This document shows positions 51,361 through 59,835 of a stretch of DNA of 64,000 bases, piece after piece; positions within the stretch are counted from its first letter, which is position 1, and each line of letters opens with the position of its first letter. Where the stretch lies: positions 5,506,001 to 5,570,000 of the forward strand of contig NZ_CP048286.1 of the NCBI RefSeq assembly GCF_010365285.1, read 5' to 3'. Origin of the DNA: Paenibacillus rhizovicinus (GTDB lineage Bacteria; Bacillota; Bacilli; Paenibacillales; Paenibacillaceae). Made by a program: the position numbers and the translations under genes. The notes below the pieces were generated by a model. The model had not been told where the DNA came from, searched no databases, and was given only the letters and a program-made list of their open reading frames with translations.

Positions 51361-52644
51361 ATGAAGAGGAACCGTACGGCACTTCTCGTGCTTGTTATTC
51401 TGTTCGCGATCGGCGCGGCAGCCTGTTCTTCCGGCGGAGGCAATAACGGAGAGGGATCCAGCGGGGGTTCGAACGGCAAGAAGGTCGATGTGGTCTGGTG
51501 GTTTCCGGCGAAGGAACAGGAAGCGGCGATGAAGCAAATCGCGGACAACTTCAACAAGAAGCAGGATAAAATCAACCTCAAGGTACAGTTGAACGCGGGA
51601 GCGGATTATTATACGAAGCTGCAAACCACCCTCGCCGCCAAGAACGGACCCGATATCATGTGGATGAACGGTCCGAACTTCCCCAAATTCCAATCCAAGG
51701 GATTCCTGCTCAAGTACGATGAATTGATCGAGCGCGACGGCTTCTCCATGGCGGATTTCCCGGATGCGCTGGTGAAATTGTATTCCAAGGACGGCGTTTA
51801 CGGCATGCCGAAGGACTACGATACGATCGGGCTGTTCTATAACAAGGAGCTGTTCGACAAAGCCGGCGTCCCTTACCCGACCGAGAAATGGACATGGGAA
51901 GATCTGCGCAACGCGGCCAAGAAATTGACGATCGGCTCCGGCGACAAGACGACGCAATGGGGCATCGCCGTACCTGCCTCGACGCAGGAAGTCATCTATC
52001 CGTTCTTCGTCCAGAACGGCGTCAAGCCGATGAGCGACGATCGGACTTCCCTGCAATACGACAGCCCCGAAGGCATTGAAGCGATCCAATTCCTCTATGA
52101 TTTGATGTACAAAGACAAATCCTCCCCCGACGGTCAATATATGACCGACAACGACCCGACCCAACTGTTCCAATCCGGCAAGGTCGCGATGATCATGAAC
52201 GGTTCCTGGATGGCAAAGCCGTACTACGATGTCCTGAAGGATAAGGTGGACGTGCAGTTCATGCCGATCGAGAAGACCAAAGGGAACATCATTCACGGCG
52301 TAGCCTGGGTCGCCAACGCCAACACGAAGCATAAGGACGAGACGTGGGAAGTCATTAAATATTTGGGCTCCAAGGAAGTCGCGATGCTGCAGGCGGACAG
52401 CGGCACGGTCATTCCCGCTCTGAAAGGCACGCAGGACGCGTGGGTCAAGGCGCTCCCGATGAATTTGAAGATCTTCACGGAGTCCGCCGAATTCGCCACG
52501 CCTTATCCGACCGCATTCGATCCGGAATGGGAAACGACGGTCGCGACCCACTTGACCAACATTTGGCTCAATAAAGAGTCTCCGGCAGACGGCATGAAGA
52601 AGGTCACCGAGGAAGCGAACGCACTGCTTTCGGCCGCCAAATAA
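51361..52644 (+). CDS. ABC transporter sugar-binding lipoprotein (CUT1 type)
   Basis: 427 residues. Signal peptide MKRNRTALLVLVILFAIGAA with lipobox Cys22, a G/S/N-rich linker, then family 1 solute-binding protein: VDVVWWFPAKEQEAAMKQI and LFYNKELFDKAGVPYP. AAGGAGG precedes ATG 51361. Delivers the operon's sugar to permeases 52769 and 53734. No ATPase gene in the cluster, as for the first transporter. Confidence 0.94.
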   Translation: MKRNRTALLVLVILFAIGAAACSSGGGNNGEGSSGGSNGKKVDVVWWFPAKEQEAAMKQIADNFNKKQDKINLKVQLNAGADYYTKLQTTLAAKNGPDIMWMNGPNFPKFQSKGFLLKYDELIERDGFSMADFPDALVKLYSKDGVYGMPKDYDTIGLFYNKELFDKAGVPYPTEKWTWEDLRNAAKKLTIGSGDKTTQWGIAVPASTQEVIYPFFVQNGVKPMSDDRTSLQYDSPEGIEAIQFLYDLMYKDKSSPDGQYMTDNDPTQLFQSGKVAMIMNGSWMAKPYYDVLKDKVDVQFMPIEKTKGNIIHGVAWVANANTKHKDETWEVIKYLGSKEVAMLQADSGTVIPALKGTQDAWVKALPMNLKIFTESAEFATPYPTAFDPEWETTVATHLTNIWLNKESPADGMKKVTEEANALLSAAK

Positions 52645-52654
52645 GACCCGGAAA

Positions 52655-52684
52655 GGGTCCCGGCCGGAAATTCGACCGGGGCCC
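52655..52684 (+). other. Intercistronic hairpin after the binding-protein gene
   Basis: GGGTCCCGG and CCGGGGCCC arms around a CCGGAAATTCGA centre, GC-rich and without a T run. Same place in the operon as the hairpin at 14153, after a binding-protein gene. Confidence 0.5.
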
Positions 52685-52768
52685 TTCCGCTTCAATACCG
52701 CAATGGAATGCGCGGCGCCGCCCAAGACCAGCGCCGGCATTTCATTTAGCATGGGGAGGGGAACGCGC

Positions 52769-53719
52769 ATGCGGCTAGCGAGTGAAACGAGACTTTCCTT
52801 GACCAGGCCTGCCGTCAAGTCCCGGATGCGCTTGAAGGAAATGCTCTGGGGCTATTTCTTTATCGGACCTGTCGTCATCGGGCTGCTGATCTTCACGATC
52901 ATTCCCATCGTCGCCTCGCTGGTGCTCAGCTTCACGAGCTGGGACGGTTCGAGCGACGTCAAGTTCATCGGCTTTGCCAACTTCGCCGACATGTTCGCCG
53001 ACAATATCTACCTCAAGTCGCTGCGTGTCACGACGATCTATACGGTCGTAACGGTTCCGTGCACCATTATTTTATCCGTTATTATCGCCGTGCTGCTTAA
53101 CAGGAAGATGCGAGGGCGGGACGCGTACCGGCTGATCTTCTTTCTTCCCTCCGTCACCATGCCTGTCGCCATAGCGGTCGTCTGGAAATGGATGTATAAC
53201 GGCAGCAACGGTCTGATCAATTATTTATTGTCGCTCGTCGGCGTCGACGGTCCCAATTGGATTACGGACGAGCGGTTCATTCTGCTGAGCGTCATGATAA
53301 TCGCTGTCTGGGGCGGAATCGGCTACAACATGATTATTCTGCTGTCCGGCTTGCAGGGAATCCCCGATTCGTATTATGAAGCGGCCGCGATCGACGGCGC
53401 CACGGGCTGGAGCCGGTTCATCCACATTACGATGCCGCTGCTGACGCCGGCGATTTTCTTCGTGATGGTGACGAGTCTGATCGGCGCCTTCCAGGTGTTC
53501 GACCTCGTCTTCATGCTGACGCCGCCTTCCAACGGGGGGGGAGCCGGAGGCGTGCTCCAGGATGCAACGCGCACGGCGGTTTACTCGATCTACCAGAACG
53601 GCTTCACTTGGTTCAAGATCGGTTATGCGTCCGCTCAGGCATGGGTGCTGTTCGTCATTATTTTCCTCATTACGATGGTGCAGATGTATCTGCAGAAAAG
53701 GTGGGTTCATTACGAATAA
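52769..53719 (+). CDS. ABC sugar transporter permease (MalF/UgpA type)
   Basis: 316 residues with six membrane segments, the first at YFFIGPVVIGLLIFTIIPI. EAA loop: EAAAIDGATGWSRF. ATG 52769 has GGGGAGGG 8 bases upstream; the frame is open further back but without a good site. The last residues QKRWVHYE are typical for the family. Confidence 0.93.
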   Translation: MRLASETRLSLTRPAVKSRMRLKEMLWGYFFIGPVVIGLLIFTIIPIVASLVLSFTSWDGSSDVKFIGFANFADMFADNIYLKSLRVTTIYTVVTVPCTIILSVIIAVLLNRKMRGRDAYRLIFFLPSVTMPVAIAVVWKWMYNGSNGLINYLLSLVGVDGPNWITDERFILLSVMIIAVWGGIGYNMIILLSGLQGIPDSYYEAAAIDGATGWSRFIHITMPLLTPAIFFVMVTSLIGAFQVFDLVFMLTPPSNGGGAGGVLQDATRTAVYSIYQNGFTWFKIGYASAQAWVLFVIIFLITMVQMYLQKRWVHYE

Positions 53720-53733
53720 GGGGGGAGCAGGAC

Positions 53734-54570
53734 GTGAATGGCAAACAGGAGACAAGCGTCGCGACGCGTATTTTCATTCATCTAATCTTGATTCTCGGGG
53801 CACTGACGATGCTGCTTCCTTTCTGCTGGATGATTACGACCTCGATCAAGACCTATGCGGATTCCGTCCAGATTCCGCCGGTATGGATCCCGACCCATCC
53901 GGACTTTTCCTGGTATGGAAAGATATTCGAGCAGGTGCCGTTCGGTAGGTATTATATGAATACGATCATGGTAGCCGTCGGGAGAACCGTTCCGCAGGTG
54001 ATCTTCTGCTCGATGGCGGCCTACGGTTTCTCCCGTCTGCGGTTTCCGGGGCGAAATGTCATTTTCATCGGCGTTCTCGCCATTCTGATGGTGCCTTCTC
54101 AGGTGCTGCTTATTCCGCAGTATTACGAGATGGTCCGTTTCCACTGGGTAGACACGTATCGGGCGCTGATCGTGCCCGGCATCTTCTCCGCTTACGGAAC
54201 GTTTCTGCTTCGCCAGTTTTTCATGTCGCTGCCGAAGGAATTGGAAGAAGCGGCGATTATCGACGGCTGCAATCCCTGGACGATCTTCTGGCGCATTCTG
54301 CTGCCGCTCACCGTACCGGCCCTCTCCGCGCTGACGTTCTTCGCCGTCTTGTGGAGCTGGAACGATTTTATCTGGCCGCTGGTCGTCACGAACGACGATT
54401 CGATGAAAGTGCTGTCCGTAGGCATCAACTCCTTGCAGGGGGTCTACGTCTCCAAGCAGCCGCTGCTGATGGCAGGCGCCGCGATGGCGACCGTTCCGCT
54501 GCTGATCTTCTTCCTCGTGCTGCAGAAATTCGTCATCAAAGGCATCACGTTCTCGGGAATTAAAGGTTAA
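53734..54570 (+). CDS. ABC sugar transporter permease (MalG/UgpE type)
   Basis: 278 residues with six membrane segments. LPFCWMITTSIKTYADSVQ in the first loop and EAAIIDGCNPWTIF as EAA loop. GTG 53734 with GGGGGAG at 7-base spacing. Ends QKFVIKGITFSGIKG, the family's usual tail. Partner of 52769. Confidence 0.94.
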   Translation: MNGKQETSVATRIFIHLILILGALTMLLPFCWMITTSIKTYADSVQIPPVWIPTHPDFSWYGKIFEQVPFGRYYMNTIMVAVGRTVPQVIFCSMAAYGFSRLRFPGRNVIFIGVLAILMVPSQVLLIPQYYEMVRFHWVDTYRALIVPGIFSAYGTFLLRQFFMSLPKELEEAAIIDGCNPWTIFWRILLPLTVPALSALTFFAVLWSWNDFIWPLVVTNDDSMKVLSVGINSLQGVYVSKQPLLMAGAAMATVPLLIFFLVLQKFVIKGITFSGIKG

Positions 54571-54724
54571 GCGACGTGGATGTAGGATGGAAAGCGCGCG
54601 AGGCAGCGCGACGCCGGGTTGCAGCATTTTCGACCGTTGCCGGTCAGGTCATTATAAATTTGTGCAGCAAGCAGGAACATCCGGATTTTTGTCAAAAGGT
54701 TCTATTCAGAAGGGGCGATACGAA

Positions 54725-56089
54725 TTGGCCAACATTAAAGTGCTGTTCTGGTTCGATGTGGAGGATTACACGACGCCGGAGTCGATGGACGGGTTCCGGG
54801 GATTGATCGATCTATGCGATTCGCGGGGAATTCAGGGGATTTTCAAACTGGTCGGCGAGAAGGCCAGAATGATGGTAGAGCTCGGCCGGCAGGACATTAT
54901 CGAGAAGCTCCGCAATCATGAGGTGGGCTATCATACCGACTATCACAGCGTTCACCCTACCATCAGCGAATACTTGGAGCATATGGGATTCAAGGACGGC
55001 GCGGAACGTTTCGACCGTGAGGAATATGCCGGACTGAAGGATGTAGAACGGATCACCGGCATGCCGAACGAGTGCTACGGCCAGCCCGGCGGCGCTTGGG
55101 CGCCGCAGGCGTTTCCCGCCATCTTGAAATGGGGCGTTCCCGTCTACCTGGACAATCATGAGCAGGTGACGTTGAACAGCCGTCCTTATTGGTACGGCGG
55201 ACTGCTCAACTTCATGGAGCTGACGGGATTCATGCGAATGGAGCTCGTCGAAGACGGGCTGGAGACGGCGAAGCAGGAGTTCGATGCGATCTACGAGAAG
55301 TTATCCAGTGAGCCCGTCGGATTCGTAAGCATCGTGTACCATCCGAACGAGTTTAACACGCCGCGGTTTTGGGACGACGTGAATTTCGCCAGAGGGAAGA
55401 ATCCGCCGCGTTCCGAATGGCAGCCGGCCAGCCCGCTCCGGCCGCCGGGGGAAATGGAGAAGTACCTGGCCATGCTGGGAGAGTTCCTCGATTATATCTT
55501 GTCCAGGGACAACGTCGAATTCATCACTTCGGCGCAGGCGAGGGAGCTCGAACGGTCCAGCAAGGGCGAGCTATCCGAAGAGCAGGTCCGGAAGCTGGCG
55601 GAAGACGTAGACGGCGAGCTGTATTTCAAGGAGATCGACGACTATTCGCTGTCCGCTTCGGATACGCATTCGCTGTTCAGCCGTTATTTGCTGGACCGGC
55701 CGCTGGCGCCGGAGCTGATCTACGGCCCGGAAACGGAAGTCGCAAGCGGCGGCAGCCCGGTCGTCACCGTGCGGGCGTTGAAGCAGGCGATCGCCGAGCC
55801 GTATCCGGACGTATTCGGTTATAAGCAGCTTCCCGATACGTTCAAGGTCGGAGAAGCGAGCGTCAATCCGGTCGATCTGACGTGCACCTTGGCGAAGGTC
55901 ATTCGGGACGGGCTGACAGACGAGGATGAAGTGGCCGTCGTCCGCGGCCGCCTTCGGTCGCAGCAGCATGCGAAGGACGACGACTTCTGGGGAAAAGGCT
56001 GGATCATCTTCCCGGAGGACTTCCGCGTGCCGAACATCGTGCGGATGTCCAAATTGCAGACGTGGACGCTCAAGCCTGCTTTGTTCTAA
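54725..56089 (+). CDS. Polysaccharide deacetylase-fold (NodB-like) protein
   Basis: 454 residues. The NodB-type barrel starts VLFWFDVEDYTTPESMDG, with Asp in the FDVED position, followed by EVGYHTDYHSVHPTISEYLE, whose HxxxxH pair binds the metal. YGQPGGAWAPQ takes the place of the RxPxG motif. Residues about 290-454 form a separate domain without clear relatives. No signal peptide, so cytoplasmic deacetylation or another hydrolysis of an imported sugar is likely. TTG 54725 with AAGGGG 10 bases upstream. The stop is followed by short tandem repeats. Confidence 0.75.
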   Translation: MANIKVLFWFDVEDYTTPESMDGFRGLIDLCDSRGIQGIFKLVGEKARMMVELGRQDIIEKLRNHEVGYHTDYHSVHPTISEYLEHMGFKDGAERFDREEYAGLKDVERITGMPNECYGQPGGAWAPQAFPAILKWGVPVYLDNHEQVTLNSRPYWYGGLLNFMELTGFMRMELVEDGLETAKQEFDAIYEKLSSEPVGFVSIVYHPNEFNTPRFWDDVNFARGKNPPRSEWQPASPLRPPGEMEKYLAMLGEFLDYILSRDNVEFITSAQARELERSSKGELSEEQVRKLAEDVDGELYFKEIDDYSLSASDTHSLFSRYLLDRPLAPELIYGPETEVASGGSPVVTVRALKQAIAEPYPDVFGYKQLPDTFKVGEASVNPVDLTCTLAKVIRDGLTDEDEVAVVRGRLRSQQHAKDDDFWGKGWIIFPEDFRVPNIVRMSKLQTWTLKPALF

Positions 56090-56090
56090 T

Positions 56091-56117
56091 CACTATAATC
56101 ACTATAATCACTATAAT
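56091..56117. repeat. Three tandem copies of the 9-bp unit CACTATAAT
   Basis: Perfect copies at 56091-56099, 56100-56108 and 56109-56117, then a degenerate continuation (CACCTTGATCACCTT). Sits directly after the stop of the NodB-like gene. Confidence 0.75.
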
Positions 56118-56126
56118 CACCTTGAT

Positions 56127-56168
56127 CACCTTCGCCGATCGGATTGCCGGTCCAGGCGAAGGTGTTTG
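56127..56168 (+). terminator. Hairpin with short T run (weak terminator)
   Basis: CACCTTCGCC and GGCGAAGGTG, 10-bp perfect arms with an 18-base loop and only TTTG behind. May reduce read-through into the MFS gene. Confidence 0.5.
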
Positions 56169-56189
56169 CATGAGGAGCGTGCGTAAGCC

Positions 56190-57392
56190 TTGACATGGTT
56201 GAAGGATTTTCGGTCGTTTTTCAAAATCCGCGGCGCGGCCCCATTAATCGCGGGCATGTTCCTGTACGGGATCGGAAGCGGCATCTTGGCACCGATGAAC
56301 GCCGTGTACATGCGGGATGGGATCGGTTTGAGCAAGGTGGAGATCGCCTCGATCTTCTCGATCTCGCTGCTGTTCAATTTGGCCGCTACGATCGCGATCG
56401 GCTTGATCAGCGACCGCATGGCGAAGAAGAAGAGGCTGACGGTTTATGCGGTGCCGCTGTGCATGGCGGGTTTGCTGCTGTACATGCAGGCAGACGGTTA
56501 TGCGCTGGCCTTGCTCGGGCTGGTGCTTGCCTCGGCGCCTTCCGGTCTCATCATGGGGCAATTGTTCGCCATGGCTCGCAACCACATGATGCTTCATGCC
56601 GCCTCGTTCTTCGAAATGGCGCAAATCTGGCTTCGGGCGACGCTCAGCGTCGGATTCTTCACCGGTCTGCTGGCCGGCGCGAACGTGTATCTCTTCGCGG
56701 GGTTCCGGGGCGTTCTCTGGGGGAATTTGCTCGGCTACGCGCTGCTCTTCCTCTGTCTGCTGCTTTACAAAGAGAACGAGGGCAAGGCCGCGAAAAACGT
56801 GAGCACGGGCGAACCTTTCTCGCTCGTCATGCTGGCCGCGCTGCTGCTGCTGTGCTGCGCGGATTCGCTGCGCGGACTGTACCTGCCGCTTGTCGTCGTC
56901 CAGCTGTTCGAGCGGCCGCAGACGATGTCCTACTTGTGGAGCGTGCAGGCTGTTTTCGAACTGCTGTTCATGACGCTGGCCGGTTATTGGGCGGCCCGGT
57001 ACGGCAGCAAACGGATTATGATCCTATCGAGCTTCTTCGCGCTCGTCGTCTACGCGACGTATGCGTTCAGTCCGCCGATGGCGGTATTCTTCCTCGTGCA
57101 GCCGTTGTATTCGTTCTTTGTTTCCGTGCTGTACGGCGTAGCCATGGGCTATGTGCAGCGCATGTTTCATTCGCGCGTCGGTTTCGGTTCCAGCGTCTAC
57201 GTGTCTCTGACCCAGACGGCCTCGCTCATCGGCTATCTGCTTCCTTTTCTCGTACCGGGCTACCGGCCGGCGATATTCGCCATTCCCGCGACATTGGTTC
57301 TGGCGGCATTGCTTATTATCGGCGCATCGGCGTATTGGACGCGGACGAAGACGAGAGGCCATAAGGTGAATGCAATCGAATACAAGTCCTAG
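56190..57392 (+). CDS. MFS transporter
   Basis: 400 residues with 12 predicted membrane segments. The A-motif between segments 2 and 3 reads GLISDRMAKKKRL, standard for the major facilitator superfamily. Best start is TTG 56190, with GAGGAG 12 bases upstream. Layout and size are closest to drug or sugar efflux types such as SetA-like proteins. Position at the end of a sugar operon suggests export or import of a pathway sugar; direction unknown. Confidence 0.85.
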   Translation: MTWLKDFRSFFKIRGAAPLIAGMFLYGIGSGILAPMNAVYMRDGIGLSKVEIASIFSISLLFNLAATIAIGLISDRMAKKKRLTVYAVPLCMAGLLLYMQADGYALALLGLVLASAPSGLIMGQLFAMARNHMMLHAASFFEMAQIWLRATLSVGFFTGLLAGANVYLFAGFRGVLWGNLLGYALLFLCLLLYKENEGKAAKNVSTGEPFSLVMLAALLLLCCADSLRGLYLPLVVVQLFERPQTMSYLWSVQAVFELLFMTLAGYWAARYGSKRIMILSSFFALVVYATYAFSPPMAVFFLVQPLYSFFVSVLYGVAMGYVQRMFHSRVGFGSSVYVSLTQTASLIGYLLPFLVPGYRPAIFAIPATLVLAALLIIGASAYWTRTKTRGHKVNAIEYKS

Positions 57393-57439
57393 ACGCATAT
57401 CTTCAGAGATTCTTCAATATCATGTAGTGGGTGATGACG

Positions 57440-57934
57440 ATGGAGAAAGCCAAGAACGTTCAAATCCGTCCGCCGCAGACCGAGGAAGATAGGGAATGGT
57501 TCCGCAGTTTATGGATAAGCGAGTGGGGCGGCGAAATCATGATCTCGCGGGGCCGCGCATATGGTCCGCAGGACGTGAGCGCTCTCATAGCGTGGGAGGA
57601 TGGCATGCGAGTGGGAGCAGCTAGCTATCTGCTAGATCGTGACGAATGCGAGTTAACGAGCCTTAATGCGACTGTCATTGGCGCAGGCATCGGAAGCCGG
57701 TTGATTGCCGCGGCGGAAGAGGCTGTAAGGCAGGCAGGGGTTCATCGTCTGTGGCTGCTGACGACAAACGATAATATCGATGCGCTACGCTTCTATCAAC
57801 GACGCGGTTATCGAATAGCGGCCATCTATCCCGATGCCATAGCCGAATCTCGGAAGCTGAAGCCGACGATCCCGCTAGTAGGCTATTATGATATCCCGAT
57901 TCGGGACGAAATTGTACTGGAGAAACAACTCTAG
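57440..57934 (+). CDS. GNAT-family acetyltransferase
   Basis: 164 residues. The acetyl-CoA loop is GAGIGSRLIAAAEEAVRQ, preceded by ELTSLNATV and followed by NDNIDALRFYQRRGYRI, where the Tyr/Arg tail is typical. Probably modifies an amine of a small molecule or peptide. ATG 57440 is chosen; GTG 57431 and ATG 57434 are in frame. Ends in a terminator at 57984. Confidence 0.87.
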   Translation: MEKAKNVQIRPPQTEEDREWFRSLWISEWGGEIMISRGRAYGPQDVSALIAWEDGMRVGAASYLLDRDECELTSLNATVIGAGIGSRLIAAAEEAVRQAGVHRLWLLTTNDNIDALRFYQRRGYRIAAIYPDAIAESRKLKPTIPLVGYYDIPIRDEIVLEKQL

Positions 57935-57983
57935 CCGTTGGCCCAGCTATGCGTGACCGGGGGCAATAATCGTTGTTTCATGA

Positions 57984-58010
57984 GGGCTGCCATTCCGGCG
58001 GTCCTTTATT
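57984..58010 (+). terminator. Rho-independent terminator
   Basis: GGGCTGCC / GGCGGTCC (8 bp with two wobble pairs), then TTTATTTG. Confidence 0.6.
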
Positions 58011-58097
58011 TGTTTAGCAGGCAAAAAGGCGCGGTTGCAACATTATTGTCAGACTGAAACGTTATAGGGGTACCTGGGGGAAAAAGGGGATGCTGAA

Positions 58098-58631
58098 ATG
58101 AAGATTCGGATGATGGTTAGTATCCTTGTATTGGTCGCTGTATTGAGCGGCTGCGCAAGTGGAAGTGACGGGGAAAATAATCGTGAAACAAAGACTGAAG
58201 GAATTACTGTAAGAAATACTGCACACAATCATGAAAGTAACGTCACGCTGGAAATGGTTACGCAAGCATTGGAAAACCAAGGTTTGAAATTGCTGCAGCT
58301 TACACCGGAGGGCGGCAGTTCATCTTTTGACGTGCTAAATGATGTTCGGGCGACGACATTTGCCATAGATACATACACCATGGACAAATCCGATACGGAT
58401 GAAGTGGATGGTTCTTTGCATGCGAACGTAGATGTGTACATTTTTGTCTTTGATTCCGTGCAGGCGCGAAATGAGGGTCATCAAGCATTGCAAGACAAAG
58501 TAGCTCGCGCTAACTTTGTTATCGTTCCCAGCGTTTACGAGAAAGAAAATATACTCGTCATCTACTTCAAGATTCCAGCTGATAAGGCGGAGTATGATGA
58601 AATGATAAAAGGAGCAGTGGGGGCGCTATAG
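58098..58631 (+). CDS. Putative lipoprotein
   Basis: 177 residues. Signal peptide with lipobox VAVLSGC (Cys19), acidic linker (GSDGENNRETKTEG), and a mature domain with TLEMVTQALENQGLKL and a beta strand NVDVYIFVFDS. AGGGGATG lies upstream of ATG 58098. Family not recognised. Membrane-anchored on the outside. Confidence 0.75.
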   Translation: MKIRMMVSILVLVAVLSGCASGSDGENNRETKTEGITVRNTAHNHESNVTLEMVTQALENQGLKLLQLTPEGGSSSFDVLNDVRATTFAIDTYTMDKSDTDEVDGSLHANVDVYIFVFDSVQARNEGHQALQDKVARANFVIVPSVYEKENILVIYFKIPADKAEYDEMIKGAVGAL

Positions 58632-58729
58632 GGTTTTCTCGTCGTGTCCGCTCCTAACAAGCTGTCGCCGTGACAGGATTATAGCGACTAACGTTACGTG
58701 AGCGTTATTTTGATGAGTAGGCAAGTGTC

Positions 58730-58755
58730 ACGATATCCGATGCGGGCATAGAATA
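58730..58755 (+). promoter_or_regulatory. Sigma-K-like promoter candidate
   Basis: CATAGAATA (58747-58755) fits the mother-cell -10 CATANNNTA exactly; an AC lies 15 bp upstream (58730-58731), one or two bases closer than the usual spacing. It would give a transcript start about 30 bases before the repeat-protein gene. Confidence 0.35.
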
Positions 58756-58789
58756 TCGCAATGACATCCTGCATCGGAGGCAACAGCTT

Positions 58790-59515
58790 ATGATAGATGG
58801 TTACTGGTATTCACCTGCAGATGGTTGGCAGCAGCGCGGCTTACTTGGAAGCGGTCTCCCGGGCGGTATTTTAGGAAGCATGCTGGGCGGCGGTTTAACT
58901 AAAGGAGGTTTGATGGGCAGCATGTTGGGCGGCGGTTTCCCCAAGGGCGGCTTAATGGGCAGCATGCTGGGCGGCGGTTTCCCTAAGGGAGGTTTACTGG
59001 GCAGCATGCTGGGCGGCTCCCCCGTAAGCGCCGCTCCCGGAGGCGGCTTCCCCGGAGGCGGCTTCCCCGGAGGCGGCTTCCCCGGAGGCGGCTTCCCCGG
59101 AGGCGGTTTCCCTGGAGGCGGCTTCCCCGGAGGCGGCTTCCCCGGAGGCGGCTTCCCCGGAGGCGGCTTCCCCGGAGGCGGCTTCCCCGGAGGCGGCTTC
59201 CCCGGAGGCGGCTTCCCCGGAGGCGGTTTTCCCGGAGGCGGCTTCCCCGGAGGCGGCTTCCCCGGAGGCGGTTTCCCCGGAGGCGGTTTCCCCGGAGGCG
59301 GCTTCCCCGGAAGTGGCTTCCCCGGAAGTGGCTTCCCCGGAGGCGGCTTCCCCGGAGGCGGCTTCCCCGGAGGCGGTTTCCCCGGAGGCGGTTTCCCCGG
59401 AGGCGGCTTTCCCGGTGGCGGCTTTCCCGGAGGAGGCTTCCCCGGAGGAGGCTTTCCCGGTGGCGGTTTCCCCGGCAGTGGATTTCCTCAAAGGAATCCC
59501 CGGATAACCGCTTAG
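58790..59515 (+). CDS. Glycine-rich GGGFP-repeat protein
   Basis: 241 residues. After MIDGYWYSPADGWQQRG come about four 13-residue repeats of the form LMGSMLGGGFPKGG, then about 30 copies of the pentamer GGGFP, with a few GSGFP variants, and a short QRNPRITA tail. No signal peptide or membrane segment. A GGAGG site lies 9 bases upstream of ATG 58790. Such glycine/aromatic pentapeptide repeats resemble spore coat, exosporium or elastic structural proteins; the nearby sigma-K-like site supports a spore-surface role, but I recognise no family. Confidence 0.75.
   Translation: MIDGYWYSPADGWQQRGLLGSGLPGGILGSMLGGGLTKGGLMGSMLGGGFPKGGLMGSMLGGGFPKGGLLGSMLGGSPVSAAPGGGFPGGGFPGGGFPGGGFPGGGFPGGGFPGGGFPGGGFPGGGFPGGGFPGGGFPGGGFPGGGFPGGGFPGGGFPGGGFPGGGFPGGGFPGSGFPGSGFPGGGFPGGGFPGGGFPGGGFPGGGFPGGGFPGGGFPGGGFPGGGFPGSGFPQRNPRITA
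59038..59490. repeat. 15-bp tandem repeat, about 30 copies (GGAGGCGGCTTCCCC)
   Basis: Period 15 bp, hence in-frame. Third-position changes (TTC/TTT, GGC/GGT/GGA) are concentrated at the 3' end and the central copies are almost identical at DNA level, suggesting recent slippage or recombination. Copy number could differ between strains without a frameshift. Confidence 0.9.
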
Positions 59516-59533
59516 ATCGAGATCTCTAGAGTG

Positions 59534-59559
59534 AGGCCCGTCAATTCGACGGGTCTTTG
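59534..59559 (+). terminator. Rho-independent terminator
   Basis: GGCCCGTC / GACGGGTC with loop AATTC, then TTTG. It ends the repeat-protein gene. The gap 59516-59835 otherwise holds the imperfect hairpin at 59696-59764. Confidence 0.7.
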
Positions 59560-59695
59560 CTGCGTTCACCGATACCGGAGCAAATCTTTTTTGGAATCTT
59601 CCCGTGTTCGCGCAACAAATCAGCTATTAGAAGACAATAAATCACAAGGATTTTCTATAGCGCTCGCGATGAGGCAGTTTTTATAATGATAACAT

Positions 59696-59764
59696 GAGCT
59701 CGGCCTGCGCTGCTCTACTGTTGATCTCCCCCAGAGCTGCAGTGGCTCTGCGCTGCCCGAGCTC
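59696..59764. other. Long imperfect inverted repeat
   Basis: GAGCTCGG...GCGC (from 59696) pairs imperfectly with GCGC...CCGAGCTC (ending 59764), with an inner stem AGAGC/GCTCT near 59732-59748. No T run. It lies 72 bp before the GH28-like gene. Confidence 0.45.
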
Positions 59765-59835
59765 CCAACACGCTCGAGTAACGTTAGATATTGATAGCAT
59801 AACCATAGTCCACCACGAATAAGGAGGCGAGAGCG

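Noticed and set aside
59038..59490. Regular repeats as a CRISPR array
   Set aside because: The units are contiguous 15-mers with no unique spacers and no cas genes.
58994..59569. Reverse-strand open frame made of ASGEA repeats
   Set aside because: It is the complement of the GGGFP repeat; a 15-bp repeat without stops leaves several frames open. No ribosome site or promoter on that strand.
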